Below, one piece after another: positions 1 to 8,303 of a stretch of DNA of 64,000 nucleotides (the first letter of the stretch is position 1; every line of letters begins with the position of its first letter). Position numbers and translations under genes: made by a program. This stretch comes from Desulforamulus aeronauticus DSM 10349. Lineage in GTDB: Bacteria > Bacillota > Desulfotomaculia > Desulfotomaculales > Desulfotomaculaceae. The notes beneath the pieces were generated by a model. That model saw only the letters and a list, made by a program, of their open reading frames with translations. It had not been told where the DNA came from and searched no databases. Location of the stretch: NCBI RefSeq assembly GCF_900142375.1, contig NZ_FRAR01000026.1, forward strand, positions 1-64,000, written 5' to 3'.

Positions 1-430
1 TTTGTATTGTCACTTTCAGTAACTTTCATTGACCTGCATCTCCTTTGGTTCAGCCCTTCCTTCGGTATCGCGCTACCTCCGTACTATGGCCTCTGCTGAC
101 TTCTCACGATCAATCTTGTTTCAACCGGGTTTCTTACTCTGTTTCCACCCGTTCGTGAGACCTCCCCGGGTAAGAGCGCAGTCTTTCCTTCCACTTGTCT
201 GCCACATTTACATTGTAAGCTTCCAGATAGTTTTGGGCTTCAGTTTGTTATGCAACCTTACCCAGCTTACATTGCCTGATGTGATTTCTGTTCGTCAGAC
301 CAGAAGTTTGCCTCCGGCTTCCTTCAGATTCCACCTCACGGTGGACACCCTTGCCCTTGGCTATGTGCTTGGCACTATCAACCCGCACTAGGGACTTTCA
401 CCCTTTAGACTGCGCCCAGGCCGGGCGCAC
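1..430 (-). mobile_element. Group II intron, 5' part (RNA domain I region), cut by window edge
   Basis: Read on the minus strand, the sequence beginning at 430 starts with GTGCGCCCGGCC, the usual 5' end of bacterial group II introns. It continues with segments typical of intron domain I, such as GTGAAAGTCCC and GTGAGGTGGAATCTGAAGG. The intron-encoded reverse transcriptase would lie beyond position 1. The 120-codon frame on the plus strand across 29-391 is a spurious antisense reading of this structured RNA. The insertion point is immediately after a hairpin terminator, which is the known target preference of class C (IIC) introns. Assignment to class C rests on that context, not on the catalytic core, which is outside the window. 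Confidence 0.8.
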
Positions 431-461
431 ATAAAAAGCTGGTTCACAATTGTGAACCAGC
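431..461 (-). terminator. Rho-independent terminator of the spore-protein gene; intron target
   Basis: A perfect palindrome spans 438-461 (GCTGGTTCACAA paired with TTGTGAACCAGC). On the minus strand it is followed by a TTTTTAT run. It ends the SASP gene, and the group II intron starts at the next base. Confidence 0.85.
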
Positions 462-472
462 CGTCGGGGAAG

Positions 473-631
473 TTACAACATGCTTCGTTCGGCCCGTTGT
501 ATCGCAAGTTTGACAAAGTTACCGCACTCACGCGAGGTCAGGTTACCATAGTCGTTACCTTGGATACGATCCGCTGCACCCATTTCACGGGCAAGCTCAT
601 ACTTTAGGGCATCACTCATGAATTTAGCCAT
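473..631 (-). CDS. Small acid-soluble spore protein, alpha/beta type
   Basis: This 52-codon gene translates to a protein starting MAKFMSDALKYELAREMG, with the SASP signatures YGNLTSREXG and FVKLAIQRAE. Proteins of this family coat spore DNA, switch it to an A-like form, protect it from UV and are cleaved by the Gpr protease during germination. The family usually has 60-90 residues; this one is short and ends right after the second conserved helix (ERSML). A strong RBS (AAGGGGGGT) precedes the ATG. It stands alone and is followed by a terminator that hosts the intron. Expression is presumably forespore-specific (sigma-G), inferred from the family. Confidence 0.88.
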   Translation of the reverse strand: MAKFMSDALKYELAREMGAADRIQGNDYGNLTSRECGNFVKLAIQRAERSML

Positions 632-690
632 GTTTCATACCCCCCTTGTTTGTTAATGTAGCCGATAGTGCTTTATACTATACAAAGGTT

Positions 691-783
691 AGAAAAACTA
701 AGCTTATGCCAAGTCTTTAGACGCAGTCAAAAGCTAAGTTTGCCCTTATGCATATCGGAAAAACTTTATACTTTCCGATATGC
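691..783 (+). repeat. Interspersed repeat, copy A
   Basis: The segment begins AGAAAAACTAAGCTTATGCC, continues with AAGTCTTTAGACGC and ends in a perfect 12-bp stem (GCATATCGGAAA at 750-761, TTTCCGATATGC at 772-783). The same core recurs at 62198-62291 and 63774-63850, and inverted at 6803-6883. It lies between the SASP gene and ttcA and codes for nothing visible. Confidence 0.7.
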
Positions 784-863
784 TAAAAAGTTTCACTGGA
801 CATTTTACCTTAAATATTAATAATGGTAGGTAGACAACTATTCCGACAGCAGGGGAGTATAAC

Positions 864-1622
864 ATGAGTAAATTTCTTAAAAAGACCATGCTAACACAGG
901 TAACACGGGCAATTAGTCACTTTAATTTGATTGAACCGGGGGATAAGGTAGTAATAGGCGTTTCCGGGGGGAAAGACAGTAATTCTCTGTTATTCTTGAT
1001 GAATCTGTACCGCCATAGGTATCTCAAAAAAATTCCTTTTGAGCTTCATGCTGTTCATTTGGATATGGGGCTGGGGGCAGACTTAACACCGCTTAAGGAA
1101 TTATGCCAACGGTTAGAGATTCCCCTGACCATCAAAACCACCGATATTGGGACGATCCTGTTTGATATACGTAAGGAGCAAAACCCTTGTTCCCTATGTG
1201 CCAATCTACGACGGGGAGCCTTGCACAACACCGTTTTGGAACTGGGCTTCAACAAAGTGGCCTTAGCACACCATCTGGATGATGTAGTTGAAACCTTTTT
1301 CATGAGCCTATTATTTAATGGCAACTTAAAAACTTTTTCGCCCAAAACCTATCTGGACCGTACCGATCTTACTCTGATTAGACCCTTTGTTTATATCACA
1401 GAGGCCCAGGTCCTTGAATTGTTACCATTAGAAAATATTCCGGTCATTCACAATCCTTGCCCAGCCAATAAGCATACCAAACGTGAGGAAGTTAAAAATC
1501 TCATCGCTAACCTCTCTCAGCAATATCCTGATATTCGCCAGAAATTTTTAACCTCCATGCATAACTTTGATGCCAAGAATCTTTGGCCAGCCAAAGAAAA
1601 TGAAAAAGGCCGGTGGGGCTAA
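864..1622 (+). CDS. TtcA-like tRNA 2-thiocytidine biosynthesis protein (PP-loop ATPase)
   Basis: A 252-residue PP-loop protein. The nucleotide-binding SGGKDS motif lies at residues 34-39. A C-x-x-C pair at 109 and 112 (PCSLC) and a third cysteine at 199 (NPCP) match the three cysteines that bind the [4Fe-4S] cluster in TtcA. Family members adenylate the tRNA base and replace oxygen by sulfur at C32. The ATG has an upstream GGGGAG. The gene is monocistronic, followed by its own hairpin at 1656-1682. TtcA-like paralogues acting on other tRNA positions exist in anaerobes, so the exact target is inferred. Confidence 0.8.
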   Translation: MSKFLKKTMLTQVTRAISHFNLIEPGDKVVIGVSGGKDSNSLLFLMNLYRHRYLKKIPFELHAVHLDMGLGADLTPLKELCQRLEIPLTIKTTDIGTILFDIRKEQNPCSLCANLRRGALHNTVLELGFNKVALAHHLDDVVETFFMSLLFNGNLKTFSPKTYLDRTDLTLIRPFVYITEAQVLELLPLENIPVIHNPCPANKHTKREEVKNLIANLSQQYPDIRQKFLTSMHNFDAKNLWPAKENEKGRWG

Positions 1623-1655
1623 AGGCTCAATTCAATAGGAAAACTTACTGAACCA

Positions 1656-1682
1656 GAGGCATTATTTCAATGATAATGCCTC
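1656..1682 (+). terminator. Terminator after ttcA-like gene
   Basis: A perfect 10-bp stem, GAGGCATTAT / ATAATGCCTC, with a 7-nt loop and a short T-rich tail, lies 34 bp after the stop codon. Confidence 0.65.
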
Positions 1683-1768
1683 TTCTTAATATGCTGAGAT
1701 AACTTAAGCGGGCAGAGTATCTGATTCCTAATAAGGCCATGTTCCGGTCTTTTAATTAAGTGTGCCAG

Positions 1769-3181
1769 CTACATCCTTAATGCTTCCTCTTTGGCTTTGA
1801 TAAATGCCTTAACAGAACGATCTATGTCTTCATAAGTAGTTCTATAAGAGCAAACACTGATTCGTATGACAGACTCACTCTCCCATTTCGCTCCGCCGCA
1901 CCAGCATTCTTTAGAATCTTGTATGAGCTTAAGCACTTTTTCCGTTAGCTCAGAATTGCAAAGGGAGATCATTACTTGATTGAAGCACACATCGTTAATA
2001 ACTTTAAAACCATTCTCCTCTAATGACTTTGCGAAATACCTTGCTTTATGATGCAGGTCCTCAACAAGCTCTGAAACACCTTTTTTACCAAGAGATTTTA
2101 AAGTTGCCCATAGTTCAACTATCCTAGCCCTTCTGGACATGTCTGGAGTATAGAGCATACCATCTCGATGATCACTATAAATTATATACGAACCTGTCAT
2201 ATGAAGAGCTTTGGTTAAAGCATCCCTGTACTTGCAGAGAATGATTCCATTGTCATAAGGTGCATTCAAAGTTTTATGAGCATCGACAGACCAGGAATCA
2301 GCCAGTTCAACACCTCTAGTTAAACTATTTAGTTCTTCTGAAGCTGAGGTCCATAGACCAAAAGCACCATCTACATGTACCCACGAACCAGCATTTCTGG
2401 CCCTTTGGCAGAGTGCTTCAAAATTATCAAAAGCACCTGAATTGACGTTTCCAGCCTGCAAAATGAGCAGTGTTTGATTATCCAGTTCCGGCACAGCCTC
2501 TGCTATCATTCTTCCCTGGTCATCTGCAGGAACTCTAATCAATCTCTCACTTCCTAGCCCTAAAACTGAGAGGGCTTTGTATATTGTTGAATGAGCACCA
2601 TCTCCCAGTACGACACGAATTTCTGGTGCACCGAAGAGCCCTTGCTTGCCGACATCATAACCGAGTTGCTCTAATAAATAGTTTCTACCAGCTGTAAGTC
2701 CACAAAGTGTTGCTGTTGAACTGCCCCCTACAAATCCGGCAGCGGTACCCTCTGGAAGCTTTAGAAGATCTATAAGCCATTTTTCGCAAACATCTTCTAA
2801 AATAGAAGCGATGGGAGAAATAACATATAAAGCTGCATTTTGATCCCAAGTATCGGCTAGCCATTTTGCTGCCAATGCAGCTGGGATTATCCCTCCATTT
2901 ACAAAACCAAAGTAACGTCCACCTGTTTGGGCAACAGTTGCAGGTGATCCTTTAAAGTGCAGCCTATCAAGAATATCATAGGGATTACCAGCTTCGGATT
3001 GGAGAGGTTCTCTAAATATAGTAAGTCCATCAATAGCAAGTTTATCTGGATATACCGATTGGTCAAGAATATTTTTCATATAGTCGAAGGCATAATTTTT
3101 GGCTTGTTCAAATAATGCCAAGTCTAAAGCCTCTTCTCTTAAACGGTCACTCACAATTTTACTATCTTTGTTTTGTTCCAT
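1769..3181 (-). CDS. PLP-dependent group II decarboxylase (aromatic amino acid/glutamate decarboxylase superfamily)
   Basis: A 470-residue fold-type I PLP enzyme. The pyridine-binding aspartate lies in DGAFG (D271) and the Schiff-base lysine in DAHKT (K303), the layout of group II amino-acid decarboxylases. The glycine/serine-rich FVGGSSTA segment near residue 150 binds the phosphate. Substrate cannot be read from sequence; tyrosine/tryptophan and glutamate decarboxylases share this architecture. It is divergent from a MocR regulator that very likely controls it. The RBS is a GGGGG-type stretch just upstream of ATG 3181. Confidence 0.8.
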   Translation of the reverse strand: MEQNKDSKIVSDRLREEALDLALFEQAKNYAFDYMKNILDQSVYPDKLAIDGLTIFREPLQSEAGNPYDILDRLHFKGSPATVAQTGGRYFGFVNGGIIPAALAAKWLADTWDQNAALYVISPIASILEDVCEKWLIDLLKLPEGTAAGFVGGSSTATLCGLTAGRNYLLEQLGYDVGKQGLFGAPEIRVVLGDGAHSTIYKALSVLGLGSERLIRVPADDQGRMIAEAVPELDNQTLLILQAGNVNSGAFDNFEALCQRARNAGSWVHVDGAFGLWTSASEELNSLTRGVELADSWSVDAHKTLNAPYDNGIILCKYRDALTKALHMTGSYIIYSDHRDGMLYTPDMSRRARIVELWATLKSLGKKGVSELVEDLHHKARYFAKSLEENGFKVINDVCFNQVMISLCNSELTEKVLKLIQDSKECWCGGAKWESESVIRISVCSYRTTYEDIDRSVKAFIKAKEEALRM

Positions 3182-3247
3182 CTTTCAATTCCCCCTCCCA
3201 GTTTTACACCCAGTGAATATTTTTCAAATTGTCTTCTAGTGATCATA

Positions 3248-3292
3248 ATTGTATGCTTGATATTGTATGCAGTCAATGATATTATTGTATGC
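3248..3292. promoter_or_regulatory. Three direct repeats ATTGTATGC between decarboxylase and MocR gene
   Basis: The 9-mer ATTGTATGC occurs exactly three times, at 3248-3256, 3262-3270 and 3284-3292 (start-to-start 14 and 22 bp), in the 137-bp divergent promoter region. MocR/GntR aminotransferase-type regulators are known to bind direct repeats. The third copy overlaps the first in-frame ATG of the regulator (3289), which favours the downstream start at 3319. Confidence 0.55.
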
Positions 3293-3318
3293 AAAACAAT
3301 GTTTTGGAGTTGGTTTTA

Positions 3319-4704
3319 ATGATTAATGAATGGTGTCCTACTATTAAAACCGGAGATAAACCATTATACATTGCATTAGCGAATGCTTTAGAGTCAGATA
3401 TTAATTCAGGTATTTTAAAGCCGGGAGACAAATTGCCACCACAAAGAGAACTGGCAGACCAGATTGGTGTGAATTTAAGTACGGTAACAAGAGCTTTTCG
3501 AGTTTGTGAGCTAAAGGGGTTAATTTCAGGAGTAGTAGGACGTGGAACGTTTGTCGCTTCTGACGTAAAGATACCTTTATCTCTTATTAGTCAAAATAAA
3601 TCACCGGATATTATTCAAATGGGGCAAGTACTACCCCTTTACAGTATAGATAAAGATACTGCACGGATAGCAAAAACATCACTTCAAGACATGGATATGG
3701 AAAGATTGATTAAATACTCCGAGCCAGCTGGTTATGTAAAGCATAGAGTTATTGGAGCAGAGTGGCTAAAGCGTTTTAACATCAGTGCTTCAGCCGATGA
3801 AATTCTGATTACACCCGGTTCTCAGAATGCAATAGCAATTTGTATGTTAACATTATTTGAGCATGGTGATCGAATAGCGGTTGATGCTTTGACTTACCCC
3901 GGTATCAAGGCATTGGCAGCCATGTATGGAATTAGACTGATACCAATTGAAATGACAGATGAAGGCATGAATCCAGAAGTTTTAGTGAGTATTTGCAAAA
4001 ATGAAGGGATTAAAGGTATCTATCTGATGCCGGAAGTACAGAATCCAACAACCTGTTCTATGACACAAAGCGGTAGGGAACAGGTCGCAGATATAATCAG
4101 AAAACATGATCTTGTTTTAATTGAAGATGATGCCTATAGCTATACGGGCAGCTTGGATAGTATTCCCATATCTGCACTTGCCCCGGAACAGGGAATTTAT
4201 ATAGGGGGCACATCAAAACTTCTTGGGCCTGGATTCAGGATTTCTTTTGTGAGAGTACCAAATACATATATTGAACGAATGAAGAAAGGACTGCTGAATA
4301 CATCCTGGATGGCTTCGCCTATTACTGCAGAAATGGTGACCAAACTGATTGAAACTGGAAAGTCAGAAGCTGTTTTGAAGGATAAACGAGCAGAAGCACA
4401 TAAAAGAAATGAATTGGCACGAAAAAAACTATCTCAATATACTGTGTTAAGTAGACCTTACGGTTTTTTTCAATGGCTTATTCTCCCGGATGGATGGCAG
4501 GGAAGGGATTTTGAAATATGTGCCAGAGAAGCTGGAGTACAAGTATTTTGTGCGGAGAAATTTGCAGTCGGCAGTTGCCGGTTCCCCCCAGCAATAAGAA
4601 TATCTCTGTCGGGACCGGATACAATTGAAGAATTGGAAAAAGGGCTTGATATTCTAAAAGGCTTATTATTGAAGGGCCATGAGCATCAGACAATAATAAT
4701 ATAA
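3319..4704 (+). CDS. MocR/PdxR-family transcriptional regulator (GntR winged helix fused to aminotransferase)
   Basis: About 461 residues. The N-terminal GntR winged helix (about residues 10-75) contains KLPPQRELADQIGVNLSTVT. A fold-type I aminotransferase domain follows, with the PLP aspartate near IEDDAYSY and the lysine in GGTSKLLGPGF (near residue 300). MocR proteins sense PLP or a PLP-amine adduct and control adjacent PLP-enzyme or transporter genes. I prefer ATG 3319 over 3289 because a GGAG lies 9 nt upstream and because 3289 falls in a putative operator repeat. Its likely target is the divergent decarboxylase and itself. Confidence 0.82.
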   Translation: MINEWCPTIKTGDKPLYIALANALESDINSGILKPGDKLPPQRELADQIGVNLSTVTRAFRVCELKGLISGVVGRGTFVASDVKIPLSLISQNKSPDIIQMGQVLPLYSIDKDTARIAKTSLQDMDMERLIKYSEPAGYVKHRVIGAEWLKRFNISASADEILITPGSQNAIAICMLTLFEHGDRIAVDALTYPGIKALAAMYGIRLIPIEMTDEGMNPEVLVSICKNEGIKGIYLMPEVQNPTTCSMTQSGREQVADIIRKHDLVLIEDDAYSYTGSLDSIPISALAPEQGIYIGGTSKLLGPGFRISFVRVPNTYIERMKKGLLNTSWMASPITAEMVTKLIETGKSEAVLKDKRAEAHKRNELARKKLSQYTVLSRPYGFFQWLILPDGWQGRDFEICAREAGVQVFCAEKFAVGSCRFPPAIRISLSGPDTIEELEKGLDILKGLLLKGHEHQTIII

Positions 4705-4778
4705 ATTTTATCCGATATCGGGACATCAGCGTCCTTGGTGCATTCGTGAAAGGGACCCCTAAATAGCATTTAGCAACA

Positions 4779-4809
4779 AAGGCAGGCAGCAAAATTTGCT
4801 GTCTGCCTT
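4779..4809. terminator. Bidirectional terminator between mocR-type gene and sepF
   Basis: A 15-bp stem (AAGGCAGGCAGCAAA / TTTGCTGTCTGCCTT with one G:T pair) lies between the convergent genes ending at 4704 and 4882. Confidence 0.6.
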
Positions 4810-4881
4810 CCTCTAAATTTCGCGGTTCAGTCTGTATCCGTATGGACACACGCCAAACCTCTCCGGTTTGTTTTTCTTTTT

Positions 4882-5358
4882 CTAAGCAGTTTCCGACTTA
4901 AACCAACGATTGGTCACTTTCTCTTCCACCGGCTCAACTTCACTGGTGAAGGTTCTTAAATCACCTGCACCAACAATATCTACACCACTCGGTACAAACA
5001 GAAAAATCTCACCGTTTACTTTCTTGGCAGAACCATTTAAAGCAAAGACAACACCACTGGCATAATCTAAAATCCGTTGAGCTTCTTCGGGTTGCACCTG
5101 TGACAGATTAACAATCACTGGTTGTCCACTCTTTAAGTGATTCGCTATTATCTGAACATCATTAAAGCTTCCGGGTTGAGTAGATACAATTTGAGATTGC
5201 CTAGCGGCTGGTACCGCTGCAAGCTCTACACGTTGAATGGTTTTACTTTGATTTTTAAGCTCCCTAGGGGAAGATATTTCAGGCGCCTTTACGCTTTCCT
5301 CTTCCTCTTCTGGAAAACCGATGATGCTTAAAATTTTGTCCATTAACCCTTTAGACAA
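4882..5358 (-). CDS. sepF: Cell division protein SepF
   Basis: A 158-residue protein with SepF layout. A short amphipathic N-terminus (MSKGLMDKILSIIGF) acts as membrane anchor, an acidic linker covers residues 17-60, and the C-terminal SepF (DUF552) domain is at about 65-145, containing DVQIIANHLKSGQPVIVNL and RILDYASGVVFALNG. SepF polymerises at the septum and tethers FtsZ. Here it is not beside the dcw cluster genes, unlike in Bacillus, so it is either relocated or a second copy. Confidence 0.88.
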   Translation of the reverse strand: MSKGLMDKILSIIGFPEEEEESVKAPEISSPRELKNQSKTIQRVELAAVPAARQSQIVSTQPGSFNDVQIIANHLKSGQPVIVNLSQVQPEEAQRILDYASGVVFALNGSAKKVNGEIFLFVPSGVDIVGAGDLRTFTSEVEPVEEKVTNRWFKSETA

Positions 5359-5537
5359 CCTAAATCCCCCTCTTCAATCATTCTCTATAACAATATTCCA
5401 AAACATACCAATATTAGACTTTATTATAATTATGGTTAAAATTTTTCTTTTTTGCTATAGGACTAAAGTCCTATTTACAAGTGAAGTTTTTCCTATCTTG
5501 TGGGCACACTATATTCAGCATAAAGGAGGTTATTCTA

Positions 5538-5795
5538 ATGGGAGACTATCATGTAACTCTATTTGTTTCCCCCTGGAACAAAAGTGGTTGCGATGAAGCG
5601 AAGGACTATTTAAAAGGAAAAGGTATTCATTACCAAGAGAAAACCACTCAAGACCATGGAGCCCGTGGTGAATTACTCAATAAAACAGGTGGTTTAGATA
5701 CCCCTACCATTGATGTAAACGGGCATATCGTGATTGGCTTTTTGCCAGAAAAGTGGGATCACTTGCTGAGTGAAGAACCATTGGAACTTACCTAG
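5538..5795 (+). CDS. Glutaredoxin-like thioredoxin-fold protein with one active-site cysteine
   Basis: An 85-residue protein resembling small glutaredoxin/YruB proteins: a beta strand VTLFVSP, a helix after the active site, and the cis-proline loop DTPTIDVNG. The usual CxxC is replaced. Aligning the following AKDYL helix, the first cysteine position is K15 and only the second cysteine (C18, in NKSGC) remains. It may be a redox-inactive or single-cysteine variant. ATG 5538 is chosen because AAAGGAGG sits 9 nt upstream; an earlier in-frame ATG at 5481 has no RBS. Confidence 0.7.
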   Translation: MGDYHVTLFVSPWNKSGCDEAKDYLKGKGIHYQEKTTQDHGARGELLNKTGGLDTPTIDVNGHIVIGFLPEKWDHLLSEEPLELT

Positions 5796-5810
5796 ACTGC
5801 AAAAGCGACG

Positions 5811-5848
5811 GTTGGAGATGAGACAATGTTCTTACCTCCAACTTATCG
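5811..5848 (+). terminator. Possible terminator after glutaredoxin-like gene
   Basis: GGTTGGAG and CTCCAAC flank a large loop and are followed by TTATCGTTTTTATG. The stem is short, so this is a weak call. The rest of the 5796-6038 gap is AT-rich and has no other feature I can name. Confidence 0.35.
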
Positions 5849-6038
5849 TTTTTATGTAACCCCTTAACGATAACAAACTGAAATTAATATAAATTTAAGA
5901 AAAATAAAAAAGAGGATTTTGTAATATTATAGCGAATTTGGGATATTCGGTAGAAAAACTCAAGAAGCTTTATGTAATTATCTGGCGTATCCTTACTACC
6001 TGGTGCTGCCGGAACACAAAGGAGGCAGACTATTTTTG

Positions 6039-6680
6039 ATGGAATTTGTTACAGTGCTCCGACACCCCCTGGCGGATGAACAACTGCAATTGATCCGCAA
6101 TAAAGAAAGTAATATCTCCACTTTCCGGGCGGCTATTAACCGTCTGGGACAACTGCTTGCCATTGAAGCAACCAAAGACGCTCCTACCGAAAAAGCCAAG
6201 GTAACCACTCCTATGGAAGTAGAAACCACTGTATCCGTTTTACGGGATGATAAAATCCTGTTAGTACCGATTTTAAGAGCCGGTTTAGGACTGGTAGAAA
6301 GTTTTCTTTCCTTTCTCCCCAAGGCAAAAGTAGCTCATATTGGTATGTCCAGGGATCATGATACTTTGCAGGCGAAGTTATATGTAAATAGCCTGCCTAA
6401 GGATCTATCCGAATTTGAGAGAGTCATTGTTTTAGATCCTATGCTGGCTACGGGGAACAGCTGCATCAAAGCTCTGGAAGTTCTAGTGGAAGCTGGTATA
6501 GATGCAAGTAAAATTAGAGTTGTCTGTGCCTTTGCGGTAAAAGAAGGATTGGGACAAATTCAAACCAAATTCCCGCAAGTCTCTGTGGTAACGGCCACCG
6601 TAGACCCAGTCCTTACCAATATTGGTTATATTTCCCCGGGTTGCGGTGATGCTGGGGACAGGTTATACTTAATTGGATAA
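6039..6680 (+). CDS. upp: Uracil phosphoribosyltransferase
   Basis: About 213 residues. It converts uracil plus PRPP to UMP in pyrimidine salvage. The PRPP-binding motif is VIVLDPMLATGNS, and the conserved VPILRAGLG and the C-terminal uracil-binding GYISPGCGDAGDRL are present. ATG 6039 follows AAAGGAGG by 13 nt; the adjacent in-frame TTG 6036 is an alternative with better spacing, and the first in-frame ATG (6003) has no RBS. uraA follows after a PyrR-type leader, so import and salvage of uracil are adjacent. Confidence 0.92.
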   Translation: MEFVTVLRHPLADEQLQLIRNKESNISTFRAAINRLGQLLAIEATKDAPTEKAKVTTPMEVETTVSVLRDDKILLVPILRAGLGLVESFLSFLPKAKVAHIGMSRDHDTLQAKLYVNSLPKDLSEFERVIVLDPMLATGNSCIKALEVLVEAGIDASKIRVVCAFAVKEGLGQIQTKFPQVSVVTATVDPVLTNIGYISPGCGDAGDRLYLIG

Positions 6681-6697
6681 AAATTAATATTTATTGG

Positions 6698-6803
6698 CAC
6701 CTTTAACTTAGTACAGAGAGACTAATAAGGTAGCGGTCAATGATCAGTAGCAATACTTTTCTGGGTGATTTGCTCCTTACAGGACTCTGTAAGGAGCTTT
6801 TTC
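6698..6803 (+). promoter_or_regulatory. PyrR-type attenuator leader upstream of uraA
   Basis: CCTT (6700-6703) and AAGG (6727-6730) form a lower stem. TTAGT/ACTAA forms the upper stem around the loop ACAGAGAG, with an asymmetric bulge on the 5' side. This is the layout of the PyrR binding loop (consensus loop CAGAGA). About 40 nt later is a terminator, GCTCCTTACAG (6772-6782) / CTGTAAGGAGC (6787-6797), followed by TTTTTTC. UMP-bound PyrR would stabilise the binding loop and allow termination before uraA. No pyrR gene lies in the window. Confidence 0.68.
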
Positions 6804-6883
6804 ACTTTCAGAAATTATATAATTTCTATTGGTGAAAGTATAAGAAAAACTAAGGCTTCCGCCGGCGGAAGCCAAGTATTTCT
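6803..6883 (-). repeat. Interspersed repeat, copy B (inverted, internally deleted)
   Basis: The segment from CACTTTCAGAAATTATATAA to AAGCCAAGTATTTCT is the reverse complement of the copy at 62198-62291, sharing TATAAGAAAAACTAAGGCTT with it. The middle is replaced by a short GC palindrome (GCTTCCGCCGGCGGAAGC). It lies between the uraA attenuator and the uraA RBS. Confidence 0.65.
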
Positions 6884-6916
6884 AAACATTTTTAGGAAAA
6901 AGGAGAGGGTTAGAGA

Positions 6917-8200
6917 ATGGCTAAGAGAGAGATTCAAGTAGATGAGAAACTACCCTTACTGCAGACAGTACCACTAAGTCTGCAACACTTATTTGCCATG
7001 TTTGGGTCAACGGTGTTGGTACCGATTTTATTCAAAGTGGACCCAGCTACGATCCTGTTATTCAACGGTATTGGTACCCTGTTTTACCTTTTGATCTGTA
7101 AAGGACGTATTCCCGCTTACCTCGGCTCCAGCTTTGCCTTTATTTCACCGGTGTTTGCTGTCCTTTCAAAGTATGATTATAGTGCAGCTTTAGGTGGTTT
7201 TATCATAACAGGCCTTATCTTTTCTGTAGTAGCTTTGCTCATTGGTGTAGTAGGTACCAAATGGATTGATGTTGTTTTCCCGCCTGCAGCCATGGGTGCC
7301 ATCGTGGCGGTGATTGGCCTGGAATTGGCTCCGATTGCTGCTCAAATGGCTGGTCTGGCTAGCGCTGATCCTACTGTCCCGTATGTAGCAGACCCCAAGG
7401 TCATTACTGTATCGATGTTTACCCTAGGAGTCACCATCTTAGGTAACATCATCTTCCGCGGGTTCTTGGCCATCATTCCCATTTTGGTGGGTGTGGTTTC
7501 CGGTTACATTCTCGCTCTCTTTATGGGTCTGGTAAACACCGAAGCCATTGCTAATGCCGGTTGGCTGGCCTCCCCTACTATTTACCATCCTACCTTTAAT
7601 ATTGATGCTATGATGATTATCGTTCCTGCCGCTCTGGTAGTAATTGCGGAACACGTGGGACACCTATTTGTTACCAGTAATATTGTCGGCAGGGATTTAT
7701 CCAAGAATCCTGGCCTCCATCGCTCCCTGCTGGGTAATGGTATCTCCACCATGTTTTCCGGTTTCTTTGGCTCCACTCCCAACACTACCTATGGAGAAAA
7801 CATCGGTGTGATGGCCCTCACCAAGGTTTATAGTACCTGGGTAATTGGGGGAGCTGCCATCTTTGCCATTATCCTCTCCTTTGTGGGTAAACTTTCCGCC
7901 GCCATTCAAAGTATCCCTACTCCAGTTATGGGCGGTGTCTCCCTGCTGCTGTTCGGGGTTATTGCAGCATCTGGTATTCGTATGCTGGTGGAAGCCAAGG
8001 TGGATTACAGCAAAGCTTCCAACCTAATCCTCACCTCAATTGTGTTGATCATTGGTGTCAGCGGAGCACAGATTCAACTGGGTGTGGTAAGCTTGAAAGG
8101 CATGGGTTTGGCAACCGTGGTAGCCATTATTCTAAGTATCTTTTTCCGCCTGTTGGAAAAGACTAATCTAAGCAACGAAACAGAATCTGGTAAACATTAA
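6917..8200 (+). CDS. uraA: Uracil permease (NCS2 family)
   Basis: A 427-residue polytopic membrane protein of the nucleobase:cation symporter-2 family, which imports uracil with protons. It has about 12-14 hydrophobic segments, the early LQHLFAMFGSTVLVP motif of uracil permeases, and the family signature around EHVGHLFVTSNIVGRDL and GSTPNTTYGENIG (residues about 245-300). AGGAGAGGG precedes the ATG. It is downstream of upp and a PyrR-like attenuator. The name pyrP is used for the same gene in Bacillus. Confidence 0.9.
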   Translation: MAKREIQVDEKLPLLQTVPLSLQHLFAMFGSTVLVPILFKVDPATILLFNGIGTLFYLLICKGRIPAYLGSSFAFISPVFAVLSKYDYSAALGGFIITGLIFSVVALLIGVVGTKWIDVVFPPAAMGAIVAVIGLELAPIAAQMAGLASADPTVPYVADPKVITVSMFTLGVTILGNIIFRGFLAIIPILVGVVSGYILALFMGLVNTEAIANAGWLASPTIYHPTFNIDAMMIIVPAALVVIAEHVGHLFVTSNIVGRDLSKNPGLHRSLLGNGISTMFSGFFGSTPNTTYGENIGVMALTKVYSTWVIGGAAIFAIILSFVGKLSAAIQSIPTPVMGGVSLLLFGVIAASGIRMLVEAKVDYSKASNLILTSIVLIIGVSGAQIQLGVVSLKGMGLATVVAIILSIFFRLLEKTNLSNETESGKH

Positions 8201-8212
8201 AGGATAGTAAAA

Positions 8213-8254
8213 GGAGAGTCGCAAAAAAGTAGTTTGCAACTCTCCCCTTTTTTT
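8213..8254. terminator. Hairpin terminator, interspersed family 2 copy 1
   Basis: GGAGAGTCGCAAA / TTTGCAACTCTCC encloses AAAGTAG and is followed by CCTTTTTTT. It terminates uraA. The sequence resembles the hairpins at 11222-11271 and 16859-16893. Confidence 0.8.
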
Positions 8255-8303
8255 GGCCTTAAACCATAGGCTAATGCACGCATCGGTTCATTGTGTAGCA
8301 ACT

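Noticed and set aside
29-391. 120-codon open frame on the plus strand
   Set aside because: It is antisense to group II intron RNA structure, has no RBS and is a commonly mis-annotated reading.
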